Shown in pieces: positions 27,145-34,279 of a DNA stretch of 50,497 nt; the stretch's first letter is position 1; each line of letters opens with the position of its first letter. The DNA is taken from the NCBI GenBank assembly GCA_002501885.1, contig DAON01000077.1, positions 1 through 50,497 of the forward strand, in the 5' to 3' direction. The notes under the pieces were generated by a model. The model searched no databases, was not told the origin of the DNA, and was given only the letters and a program-made list of their open reading frames with translations. Origin of the DNA: Euryarchaeota archaeon UBA220. Its GTDB lineage: Archaea > Thermoplasmatota > Poseidoniia > Poseidoniales > Thalassarchaeaceae. Position numbers and translations under genes: made by a program.

Positions 27145-28440
27145 TCATTCAGATCTCAGCTTTGCCAACTCTTCTTCAACTGCCTTCTGAGTAATTCTTC
27201 CACCTTGAGCGCGTAGTCTAGCAGCCACAGTATCTACTTCGCCACCCTCGGCTCCTGCAGTAACAGCCATGTTTCTCACATGGAGCTTCATATGCCCAGC
27301 CTGGATACCAACAGTGGCAAGCGCTCTGAGCGCCCCCAAGTTCTGAACCAGTCCAGCGGCGGCCATTACCTTAGCAAGCTCATCCGCTGTTGATATTCCC
27401 ATTAGTGCGACATTCGCTTGTGCTGCAGGATGTACACGCACGGCACCTCCGACTAGGCCTACTGCCATAGGGAGTTCAATAGACCCAACTAGATTACCTG
27501 CTCCATCACTTTCCCAATGTGTAAGTGATCCGTATATTCGCTCATGTGAAGCAAAACTGTGAGCTCCAGACTCGATTGCCCTCCAGTCCTGTCCACAGGC
27601 AATCGCTATAGCAGAAATTGCATTCATTATTCCCTTGTTGTGAGTCGTAGCACGGAACGGATCAGCCTTAGCGAAGTGATATGCTTGCAGAATTCCATCA
27701 ATAACCTCAGTACCTTGAGCAGTATCGCCCTTGTCTGACATCTCTTCCGGAGTGAATACTGCACTAACTCGGGCCAGTCGGTGGACGGCCAAATTACTGA
27801 TTATTCTGAGAATAACTGTTCCTCCAGTCATCCCTTCTATCTTGGGGGCGATGGTTTCGGCCATAGTATTGACAGCATTTGCACCCATTGCATCTCTACA
27901 ATCGACTAAGATATGGACAATTACCATTGGCCCGGACTCCGTTTCAATAATTCGGGCCTCAATATCTCTGCATCCACCACCAAATTTGACTAAAATCGGA
28001 TCAACTTCGTTACACGAATCAATCAAATCTTGCTTTTTCTCAATAATCGTCTTCGCCGCAGATGTAGGATTCTCGCAATCAACAACTTGGATCTGACCAA
28101 TCATTACTGGATCATCATTGTTTGAGGTAAATCCTCCTTTCTGGTGGCACCTCTTTGCCATATTACTAGCAGCCGCAACCACACTAGGCTCTTCTAACAC
28201 AAAAGGAACTAGGTAGTGTTCCCCATCAACGATGAAGTTGGTCGCGACTCCGATGGGTAGGGAATATGTTCCAACTACATTCTCTATCATTCTGTCTGCA
28301 GCTTCTTCAGACAACTCTCCACTGGCGGACCACGCCTCAACTTGTTCAGGAGTTAGGCCTGCTAATTCTGCTAGCATCTCTCTGCGTTCCGAAACTGATA
28401 GTTTGTAGAATCCCTCTAGGCGACTGCTGTCTACTGGCAT
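27145..28440 (-). CDS. hmgA: Hydroxymethylglutaryl-CoA reductase, class II
   Basis: Reduces HMG-CoA to mevalonate, the committed step to archaeal isoprenoid lipids. The sequence tracks the class II (Pseudomonas mevalonii-type) enzyme: MIENVVGTYSLPIGVATNF, VLEEPSVVAAAS with E83, GGGCRDIEAR, DCRDAMGANAVNTMAE, the catalytic Lys in THNKGIMNA, the Asp in GQDWRAIESGAHSFA, and the C-terminal catalytic His in GHMKLHVRNMA. At 431 residues it has class II length. Most archaea carry class I enzymes; class II is known in a few lineages and suggests bacterial ancestry. The promoter contains a TATA box and a palindrome, suggesting dedicated regulation. Confidence 0.95.
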   Translation of the reverse strand: MPVDSSRLEGFYKLSVSERREMLAELAGLTPEQVEAWSASGELSEEAADRMIENVVGTYSLPIGVATNFIVDGEHYLVPFVLEEPSVVAAASNMAKRCHQKGGFTSNNDDPVMIGQIQVVDCENPTSAAKTIIEKKQDLIDSCNEVDPILVKFGGGCRDIEARIIETESGPMVIVHILVDCRDAMGANAVNTMAETIAPKIEGMTGGTVILRIISNLAVHRLARVSAVFTPEEMSDKGDTAQGTEVIDGILQAYHFAKADPFRATTHNKGIMNAISAIAIACGQDWRAIESGAHSFASHERIYGSLTHWESDGAGNLVGSIELPMAVGLVGGAVRVHPAAQANVALMGISTADELAKVMAAAGLVQNLGALRALATVGIQAGHMKLHVRNMAVTAGAEGGEVDTVAARLRAQGGRITQKAVEEELAKLRSE

Positions 28441-28451
28441 AGTATCATTAC

Positions 28452-28468
28452 GCCCCGGAGAATGGGGC
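28452..28468 (-). repeat. Hairpin in the hmgA leader
   Basis: GCCCC and GGGGC arms (28452-28456 and 28464-28468) flank a seven-base loop, 12-28 bases before the hmgA ATG in the expected 5' untranslated leader. Five-base arms are short, so this is a weak call. Confidence 0.3.
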
Positions 28469-28474
28469 TTCTAA

Positions 28475-28488
28475 CTGTTTGCAAACAG
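28475..28488. promoter_or_regulatory. Perfect 14-bp palindrome, probable operator of hmgA
   Basis: CTGTTTGCAAACAG is its own reverse complement. On the minus strand it follows the TATA-like sequence at 28511-28518 by about 25 bases, so it begins at the expected hmgA transcription start. This is a common position for archaeal repressor operators. The binding protein is unknown. Confidence 0.55.
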
Positions 28489-28510
28489 GTGACTTAGTGA
28501 CGAAGTTCGG

Positions 28511-28518
28511 ACTATATC
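28511..28518 (-). promoter_or_regulatory. TATA box of hmgA
   Basis: The plus-strand ACTATATC reads GATATAGT toward hmgA. It would place the transcription start near 28488 and give a leader of about 48 bases. Confidence 0.45.
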
Positions 28519-28541
28519 CTACTTGATTAGGGGTAAATTAA

Positions 28542-28601
28542 GCGTTAATTTGGGTATTAACGCATCATTAACGCATCAATAAAGCGTTAACAAAGCGTTA
28601 A
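28542..28601. repeat. GCGTTAA/TTAACGC repeat array with spaced dyad symmetry
   Basis: Five copies of one heptamer lie within 60 bases. GCGTTAA is at 28542-28548, 28584-28590 and 28595-28601; its complement TTAACGC is at 28557-28563 and 28568-28574. The last four form an exact dyad with spacers of 4, 9 and 4 bases, centred on 28579. The left pair is an 11-bp tandem TTAACGCATCA and the right pair an 11-bp tandem AAAGCGTTAAC, so sites on each side are about one helical turn apart. The segment is AT-rich. It could be an origin-type iteron array or an operator bound by a dimer of dimers, perhaps the adjacent AAA+-wHTH protein. Confidence 0.75.
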
Positions 28602-28612
28602 CTAATGAAAAA

Positions 28613-28639
28613 CCATTTCGTTACACTGTAAGGAAATGG
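28613..28639. repeat. 27-bp near-perfect palindrome
   Basis: Arms CCATTTC (28613-28619) and GAAATGG (28633-28639), and inner arms TTACA (28621-28625) and TGTAA (28627-28631), are complementary around a central C at 28626. The only mismatch is the G/G pair at 28620 and 28632. It lies 11 bases after the heptamer array and about 80 bases before the AAA+ gene. Confidence 0.7.
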
Positions 28640-28719
28640 ATGAATAAAGACACCTCGGAATATGTGAAATACCCGTTAAATCACCTTGTGAAAAGCGTCA
28701 GAATGCGTGAACATTAAGA

Positions 28720-30531
28720 ATGATTGAAGCCGCTGCTAAGGTAATGATTTCAGAGGCGGTATCGATGCTTGATTTGCCTCCTTTGAGAGGTAACCCCTTC
28801 GACCATCGTCCGATTGAACCTTCTAGGGCCCAGGATCTAGTTGGCCGAGATTCGTTGATGATCAGACTACGCGAGTACATTATCTCAGAATCTCCTAGGA
28901 ACATTTTGTTAGTAGGCGAGTCAGGAAGTGGGAGGACTTCAATGGTGAATGCACTTTCTTCTCAAGTTAGAAACAAGTTCGTAAGTCAATTCTGGCCCGA
29001 AACGGATCCAGTAAACTCGATTCTAAACGAACTTTCAGTACATTTCGCGGGTTACGAGACTCCTAGGACCACATCTCGAATGTGTGAAACATTAGTTGAG
29101 ATTCTAGACAAAGAGACAGGACCATTACCTCTAATTGCTCTAGATTATCCTACCTCGACTCCTCTGAATGAGTTATTGACAAGAATCACTCCACTATTAC
29201 AGAGACTTAGGGCACTAGTAATCGTTACAGCTACTCCTTTGCAACTAAAATCACTTGATGAGTCTGTTGCTGAAGCGTATGACATCGAACAACTTGATGA
29301 TTTCTCTAAGCAGGATGTACAGAAACTAGCGGACAACCTAATCCGCAGAAAGGCCCGCGAGAGGTGGATAATCAACACCCAACTTATGGGTGCAATGATG
29401 GAACGCACAGGGGGGCACCCACGCGATGTTGTGAAACTGTGTAGGGACTTGCTGGACGAGCGTAGAGGAAATGGTTCTGAGGGCACATTAGAGAGATTAA
29501 TGTCATGGAGTGGCGGGATAGATGATGTCCCAGAAGTGTCGTTTGAGATCGAAAATGAACCAGAAGAGTCAGTCCAAGTTTCTGAAATCGCTGAGATTGA
29601 TAAATTCCGCGAAGAAGACAGAGAATTTGTAGAAGACTCCGATGAATGGGATGTCGAACCAGACGATATGTGGGAAGACGAAATCGAGCCCGAAAATGAA
29701 CCCGTTTGGGATGAGACAATTCCTGAAATTGAGGAAGTTCGACCAGAACAGGAGCCTCCAGAACCATCCAACCCACCTGAAGAAGGCCAAGGGACCTTAG
29801 ATTCCTATGTCGAAATCATAGATGCTACTGAAGAACAGTCACGAACTCCAGTTACAGGAGCTTTCGGAGGATTGCTAAACCGCACTGTGATTACTGGTGA
29901 CGAGATGCCAAAAGAGCCCGACGGAAAGCCTGTAACTGTTGCTAATCCTGAACCAAAACCTTTCGTCCCGTCGACTAGCACAACCGTCGTTCAAGACCAG
30001 AATCCATCGTTCCAATCTCAAGCTATTCCAGATACTTCGATTACTCCTGCCGAGGAAGTATCTGTGATGTCTGATGAAGGATCTCTTTGGACTGCAGACC
30101 CAAGCCTAGGGACAGTACCAGAGGTCCCCGAACAAACAGTACCAGAGAAAACCCTATTTGATCTGGATCAAACACCCGAATTCGTTGAAAACGAGCCCGA
30201 ACCAGAGATGCCAATCGTCCCTCTAGCTCCTCCTGTAGTCTCTCAAACTCATGTCCAATTTGGACCTACTTGGGAACCAGATGAACCATTCGACAGATCT
30301 AGATTTACATATATCTCAGATAATGAGAGGACAATACTGGAGGCGGCATCTGGAAGAGAGGTTTCACCTTCCGATGCTGAATTACAAGCCGTTTTGGAAG
30401 TTGGAAGGACTAGACTTTCTCAGATATTCAATGGACTTCGCAGAGCGGGACTACTTTCTGTCAGAAAGCAAGGTAGAACCAGACTCTTCAAACTCAGCGA
30501 TATTGCCTCTGCCGAACTCGGTATGAATTAG
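28720..30531 (+). CDS. Orc1/Cdc6-like AAA+ protein with winged helix and altered Walker motifs
   Basis: Residues about 20-260 form an AAA+ module preceded by NPFDHRPIEPSRAQDLVGRD, like Orc1/Cdc6 openings. Walker A reads GESGSGRT (66-73), with Arg72 where Lys is nearly universal. Walker B reads LIALDYP (D142, Y143), lacking the catalytic Glu. Sensor 2 is GGHPRDVVKLC. A disordered acidic and Pro-rich linker spans about 265-525. A winged-helix domain (about 530-603) contains SDAELQAVLEVGRTRLSQIFNGLRRAGLLSVRKQGRTRLFKL. I infer a DNA-binding AAA+ protein with weak or no ATP hydrolysis, possibly an initiator paralogue or regulator. It lies directly after the repeat-rich region. Starts at 28744 or 28765 are also possible. 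DUF357 follows after seven bases. Confidence 0.65.
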   Translation: MIEAAAKVMISEAVSMLDLPPLRGNPFDHRPIEPSRAQDLVGRDSLMIRLREYIISESPRNILLVGESGSGRTSMVNALSSQVRNKFVSQFWPETDPVNSILNELSVHFAGYETPRTTSRMCETLVEILDKETGPLPLIALDYPTSTPLNELLTRITPLLQRLRALVIVTATPLQLKSLDESVAEAYDIEQLDDFSKQDVQKLADNLIRRKARERWIINTQLMGAMMERTGGHPRDVVKLCRDLLDERRGNGSEGTLERLMSWSGGIDDVPEVSFEIENEPEESVQVSEIAEIDKFREEDREFVEDSDEWDVEPDDMWEDEIEPENEPVWDETIPEIEEVRPEQEPPEPSNPPEEGQGTLDSYVEIIDATEEQSRTPVTGAFGGLLNRTVITGDEMPKEPDGKPVTVANPEPKPFVPSTSTTVVQDQNPSFQSQAIPDTSITPAEEVSVMSDEGSLWTADPSLGTVPEVPEQTVPEKTLFDLDQTPEFVENEPEPEMPIVPLAPPVVSQTHVQFGPTWEPDEPFDRSRFTYISDNERTILEAASGREVSPSDAELQAVLEVGRTRLSQIFNGLRRAGLLSVRKQGRTRLFKLSDIASAELGMN

Positions 30532-30538
30532 GTGACTC

Positions 30539-30829
30539 ATGTCGAATAACATTGTCTCAATCGAACTCGTAGAGAAGTACCTAGCTCTGACCGAGGAAGC
30601 CAGATCCAAGGCAACTCCTATTGCAAACGGAGAATCCGAACAAGAGAGGCTTACATCAATGCTCAGAATGTGCGATGATTATGCATCTGATGCTAGGCAC
30701 TTCATGCAGGAAGGAGACCTAGTGCGGGCCTTCGGGGCAATAAATTACTCACACGCTTGGCTAGACGCAGCCGTTAGAATCGGCTTACTGGATGGCCACG
30801 GCGATGATAGATTATTCACACTACCTTAG
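30539..30829 (+). CDS. DUF357 family protein
   Basis: Small archaeal protein of unknown function. The segment YASDARHFMQEGDLVRAFGAINYSHAWLDAAVRIGLL is the DUF357 signature, a helical pair seen across euryarchaea. It has 96 residues and no membrane segment. GGTGA lies four bases before the ATG, which follows the AAA+ gene stop by seven bases, so the two are probably co-transcribed. Its 3' end overlaps the convergent PIN-domain gene by four bases. Biochemical role unknown. Confidence 0.75.
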   Translation: MSNNIVSIELVEKYLALTEEARSKATPIANGESEQERLTSMLRMCDDYASDARHFMQEGDLVRAFGAINYSHAWLDAAVRIGLLDGHGDDRLFTLP

Positions 30830-31194
30830 GATTGGACCAGCCTTAGATAACGCCCCGAGGCGACCTCGATGTATGATCCTCCTTCCTCAATCAGTCTTCG
30901 CTTTAGATTAGTATCAACTGTTAACACAGGCCATCCATTTTTCGAGGATAGTATGGTCAGCATCTCATCAGGATGCCTTACTCCTTCTAAGTCATGGATA
31001 ACTTCACAGCGCTTCCTTAGTAATTCTAAAAGAAGGCCTTTCTGCTTAGCAGATAATACTCCAAGCTCCCGATCTACGGATTCAAGTAATTTCAGTTCTG
31101 CAGTGCCGACTACTTCCTTCATACTAGAATCCAAGTTTAGTCGAGCTTCAGTTAGAGCAACCCAGCCACAAGCGTCTACCAAGACGCCAACCAT
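30826..31194 (-). CDS. PIN-domain protein (Fcf1/UPF0129-like)
   Basis: Short PIN-like nuclease fold of 122 residues. The opening MVGVLVDACGWVALTE places an acidic residue (D8) at the first PIN position, and TVDTNLKRRLIEEGGSYIEV resembles the ATND.ELKRRLR block of archaeal Fcf1-type PIN proteins, which are linked to rRNA processing in relatives. It starts four bases after the aIF2-gamma stop, so it belongs to the translation operon. VapC toxin is the alternative, but no antitoxin-like partner is present. Some PIN acidic positions are hard to assign by eye. Confidence 0.7.
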   Translation of the reverse strand: MVGVLVDACGWVALTEARLNLDSSMKEVVGTAELKLLESVDRELGVLSAKQKGLLLELLRKRCEVIHDLEGVRHPDEMLTILSSKNGWPVLTVDTNLKRRLIEEGGSYIEVASGRYLRLVQS

Positions 31195-31198
31195 TGAA

Positions 31199-32446
31199 TC
31201 ACCCGGCGATTGAGCCGTGACCGATTAACCGCCACCTGGAACCAACTCTTCTCGATAATGTGACCCTACTCCCGGATTTTGCGCATATCGGTAGGCGTAA
31301 TTGTATGGTCGCAGAACCTCCTTTAGTCGAAGAAACAGTGCCCACACTAGTTGCTGTAGCGGAGTTAATCATTAACATCTCATTAGTCTGTAGTGGCTTT
31401 ATCGAACCAGCATCTCCTTCTCCAGATGAGACCATCTTCTCTAGCAATTCGAGTTTTAGGTTCAATTCTTCCCAAATTGGAGGTAATTCTCCTTCTCTTG
31501 CCATAACCTGGCCCGACAGCTCATCTGCCTTGGTCGACATCGGATCCATCGGAGTGGCGATTCCGCACAGGCCACCTGCGTGAACTGAATCTAGATTCAA
31601 ACCTCCTCCTTTCAGACTCTCAATCTTTGTCGGGATTGGTTTCCATGTTGTCTGCCCTCCTGATTGGATTCGCCTCCCGGGGGCAATCAGAATAGAATCT
31701 CCAACATTGAATGAACCCTCGACAATGCTCCCTCCGATAATCCCACCTGACAATCCATCGGGCCTAGTCCCTGGACGATTGACATCGAATGAACGTGCTA
31801 CATACATCAGGCCAGATTCATCCTCAGTCCTATCTGGAGTTGGGATCACATCTTCGATTGTCTGAATCAGAACATCAAGGTTGACATCGTGATGTGCCGA
31901 GACCGGAATAATTGGTGCAGATTCGGCAATCGTACCTTCTAGAAAACTCTTGATTTCAGAATATGACTCCTGAGCCCTCTCTCTAGAAACAATGTCTATT
32001 TTGTTCTGAACTACTACTATGTTGTCAATGCCTGCAATCTGTAGTGCTGCCAAATGCTCTCTGGTCTGTGGCTGGGGGCACTTCTCTGTAGCTGAGATTA
32101 GGAGCATCGCTCCATCCATTATCGATGCCCCAGAAATCATGACCGCCATGAGCGTCTCGTGCCCGGGAGCATCGACAAAAGATACCACTCGGAGCAATTC
32201 ATCATCCGAATCATCAGATCCATCAGGGTGTTTTCCTCTGACATAGTATCTATCGTCTGTAGTCTTGTAGAATGCTGTGTCAGCATAGCCCAACTTGATG
32301 CTGATGCCACGCTTCCTCTCCTCTGAGTGAGTGTCAGTCCATACGCCGGATAGGGCTTGAGTCAGAGTCGTCTTACCGTGGTCTACATGACCGACCATTC
32401 CGATGTTGACTTCTGGCTGCTTAGGAAGACTACCCAGATTAATCAC
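31199..32446 (-). CDS. eif2g: Translation initiation factor aIF2 subunit gamma
   Basis: GTPase core of aIF2, which delivers initiator tRNA to the small ribosomal subunit. G1 is GMVGHVDHGKTT, switch I follows at KRGISIKLGYAD, G3 is DAPGH, G4 is QNKID, and the beta-barrel domains contain SFDVNRPGTRPDGLSGGIIGGSIVEG. The zinc knuckle normally found between LGYAD and VSFVDAPGH (two CxxC pairs) is gone: that stretch here (about residues 53-85) is Asp/Lys/Tyr-rich with no Cys. The start is a GTG with GGAGTGA upstream, overlapping the eS6 gene end. It lies between eS6 and the PIN gene. Length (415) is normal. Confidence 0.93.
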   Translation of the reverse strand: MINLGSLPKQPEVNIGMVGHVDHGKTTLTQALSGVWTDTHSEERKRGISIKLGYADTAFYKTTDDRYYVRGKHPDGSDDSDDELLRVVSFVDAPGHETLMAVMISGASIMDGAMLLISATEKCPQPQTREHLAALQIAGIDNIVVVQNKIDIVSRERAQESYSEIKSFLEGTIAESAPIIPVSAHHDVNLDVLIQTIEDVIPTPDRTEDESGLMYVARSFDVNRPGTRPDGLSGGIIGGSIVEGSFNVGDSILIAPGRRIQSGGQTTWKPIPTKIESLKGGGLNLDSVHAGGLCGIATPMDPMSTKADELSGQVMAREGELPPIWEELNLKLELLEKMVSSGEGDAGSIKPLQTNEMLMINSATATSVGTVSSTKGGSATIQLRLPICAKSGSRVTLSRRVGSRWRLIGHGSIAG

Positions 32447-32455
32447 CCCGTCGAA

Positions 32456-32953
32456 TCACTCCTCTTCTCCTGAGGATTTCTCGACGGCTTCTGTCTCCTC
32501 GACGAGGCCGAATATGGCGTCGAGAGAGCGGTTTCCGGATTCGACAATCTTGAGATTAATCTGGCGAGTATCCTGGCTGATTACATTGCCTCGGAGTCTA
32601 CGGCGCTTTCTCAATCCGTCGTACTTGTATCGGTAGACTCTCCCCTTCTTCTTGACATACTTCTTACCCTTGTAGCCAGTTCCTGCAGTGGTCAGAACAG
32701 ATTTGATCGCACTACCATCTAACTCTGGCCTCATTGGCCTTCCAGTGAGGTCGGACCCGCCAGTAATCTCTAGTTTGTATCCGTTGAGGGCTTTATCGCC
32801 TTCTCCAACAAACATCCCATCCACTGAATCTCCTATCTTCTTGCCTAGGAAGTGGTTGTAGTTTGAGCCAGTGATATCCATGCTGAAAGCCCTTCCTTCG
32901 GACGAAGGAGCGGTATCATTCACGACCGCTTTGAAGACTTGCTCTGCTGCCAC
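32456..32953 (-). CDS. rps6e: Small ribosomal subunit protein eS6
   Basis: Component of the archaeal and eukaryotic small ribosomal subunit. FKAVVNDTAPSSEGRAFSMDITG, FLGKKIGDSVDGMFVG and YKLEITGGSDLTGRPMRPELDG are the conserved eS6 core, and a basic KGKKYVKKKGRVYRYKYDGLRKRRRLRGN segment follows. At 165 residues it is longer than typical archaeal eS6 (about 125-135) because of a C-terminal tail ending in acidic residues. The start is a GTG supported by AGAGGTGGT four bases upstream. It heads a short run eS6-aIF2gamma-PIN with its own promoter. Confidence 0.94.
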   Translation of the reverse strand: MAAEQVFKAVVNDTAPSSEGRAFSMDITGSNYNHFLGKKIGDSVDGMFVGEGDKALNGYKLEITGGSDLTGRPMRPELDGSAIKSVLTTAGTGYKGKKYVKKKGRVYRYKYDGLRKRRRLRGNVISQDTRQINLKIVESGNRSLDAIFGLVEETEAVEKSSGEEE

Positions 32954-32990
32954 ACGACCACCTCTGAACGGCCTCCCGACTAAAGGCCCC

Positions 32991-32996
32991 TATAAG
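32991..32996 (-). promoter_or_regulatory. TATA-like box of the eS6 operon
   Basis: CTTATA on the minus strand lies about 40 bases before the eS6 GTG, in the 75-base spacer after the orc1/cdc6 stop. This suggests a separate promoter for eS6-aIF2gamma-PIN. Confidence 0.4.
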
Positions 32997-33028
32997 AGCG
33001 GTTCGGAAGCCCCGTAGTCGCTTGAAAA

Positions 33029-34231
33029 TTACAAGAAATCCTTCTCAATACGATTCTCAAGCAAAGCAGGCTGTGTATTGGTCATAGTGATGTGCTGAGT
33101 TCGGCCCCTGCCAACTGATGAATTGGCAGTACGCGATTCAATAAGGCCAATTCTCTCTAGGGTCTTGAGATGCTTCCAGAAGGTGGTGTAACTACGCGGC
33201 TTTATTGAGAACTCCTCGCAGACTAGGTTGTACAATTTCTGAGCATCTCCACTCGATACCGTATCGACCTTCTTCAATCGTCTACATATTCCGAGCAGGA
33301 CCAACTTCTGATGATCTCCCAACTCGTCAACCTGACTAGGCTCGACAGATGCTGCCCGTAGTGTACTGGGGCGAACATCCTCGGCTAGAACATCGCCCCT
33401 ACCATCTTTCTCGACACGAATAATCGCCGCTTCAAGCAATTCGATAGCGAGTCGAGCATCACCAGACTCAGCCGCAAATCTACCTATCTTGCCGAGGGCA
33501 TCGTCATCTACTGAACCCGGCCTGCAAGCCTCCTCGTATCGCTGCTTGGCTATTTCAACCAAAGCTTCCTCTCCGTATCCGCCCAGAGTTAGCATGTTAC
33601 TCTCTCCTAAGCGCGAGATAATTGCAGGTTCAAACAATTTGATTAGAGAAGTATCTTGACTCACCAGAATCATAGATACAGAACCTTGACGATTCTGTCC
33701 CTCATCTATTCTCAATAGTTTGTAGATTAGATCTCCCTTGTCGTTCCTAATCAGAACATCGACTTCGTCGAGTACTAACAACAAATGTGCTTCTTGAGTT
33801 CCGAGATTGCGTCTGATTGACTGGATAACCTCACTTGAGCTGAGCCCCCTCTCGGGATGGCCAGAATCAAGAGATCTCGCAACCTCTTGCAGAACCTGCG
33901 ATGCGGTTGAGTGATTGCGGCAATTTACATGGGCAAGCATTAGTTTTCTACGCCCGTCTAGTGCACGTTGTAAATCCTCACCAAAGCGACGAGTCATCAC
34001 TGTCTTGCCGGAACCAACTGGGCCCGTAATCACCGCTCTCCCACTCACTCCTTGATGCTCAATCCCGACAAACATCGAGGCCAATCCTCGTAGTTCTTCG
34101 TCACGCCCCACTAGTGCAGGAGGAGTCCAGTCGAAGGAGAAAGGAGCTCTATCCAATAGGACCTTGCCCGCTCCAATTCTATCGAGGTAGTCGGCCATCA
34201 TGTGACTCGTGCTCACATCGCTATTAGACAT
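33029..34231 (-). CDS. cdc6: Orc1/Cdc6 replication initiator
   Basis: Origin-binding AAA+ initiator and probable MCM helicase loader. The opening ADYLDRIGAGKVLLDRAPFSFDWTPPALVGRDEEL precedes Walker A GPVGSGKT, Walker B LLLVLDEVDVLI, sensor 1 around SMILVSQD, and sensor 2 SGDARLAIELLEAA. A C-terminal winged helix (about 305-400) contains RSYTTFWKHLKTLERIGLIESRT. All ATPase residues look intact, unlike the paralogue at 28720. Start is uncertain: a GTG at 34276 lies three bases after the dph2 stop, and ATGs at 34231 and 34201 are possible. It is co-oriented behind L10e-hpt-dph2. About 400 residues is normal. Confidence 0.9.
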   Translation of the reverse strand: MSNSDVSTSHMMADYLDRIGAGKVLLDRAPFSFDWTPPALVGRDEELRGLASMFVGIEHQGVSGRAVITGPVGSGKTVMTRRFGEDLQRALDGRRKLMLAHVNCRNHSTASQVLQEVARSLDSGHPERGLSSSEVIQSIRRNLGTQEAHLLLVLDEVDVLIRNDKGDLIYKLLRIDEGQNRQGSVSMILVSQDTSLIKLFEPAIISRLGESNMLTLGGYGEEALVEIAKQRYEEACRPGSVDDDALGKIGRFAAESGDARLAIELLEAAIIRVEKDGRGDVLAEDVRPSTLRAASVEPSQVDELGDHQKLVLLGICRRLKKVDTVSSGDAQKLYNLVCEEFSIKPRSYTTFWKHLKTLERIGLIESRTANSSVGRGRTQHITMTNTQPALLENRIEKDFL

Positions 34232-34279
34232 ATTTGCAATAGAAAGCGCACACATGTGCGTCTTTGGCCTACGCACGAT

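Noticed and set aside
28542..28601. CRISPR array
   Set aside because: Repeats are 7-11 bp, occur in both orientations and lack spacers of 30-40 bases; no cas genes are present.
29145..29771. Minus-strand open frame of 208 codons opposite the AAA+ gene
   Set aside because: Ser-rich composition is the mirror of the Asp/Glu-rich plus-strand coding frame; the plus frame has recognisable domains.
30826..31194. VapC toxin of a toxin-antitoxin pair
   Set aside because: No antitoxin-like gene is adjacent on the same strand. The gene follows aIF2-gamma in a translation operon, and DUF357 is convergent, not a partner.
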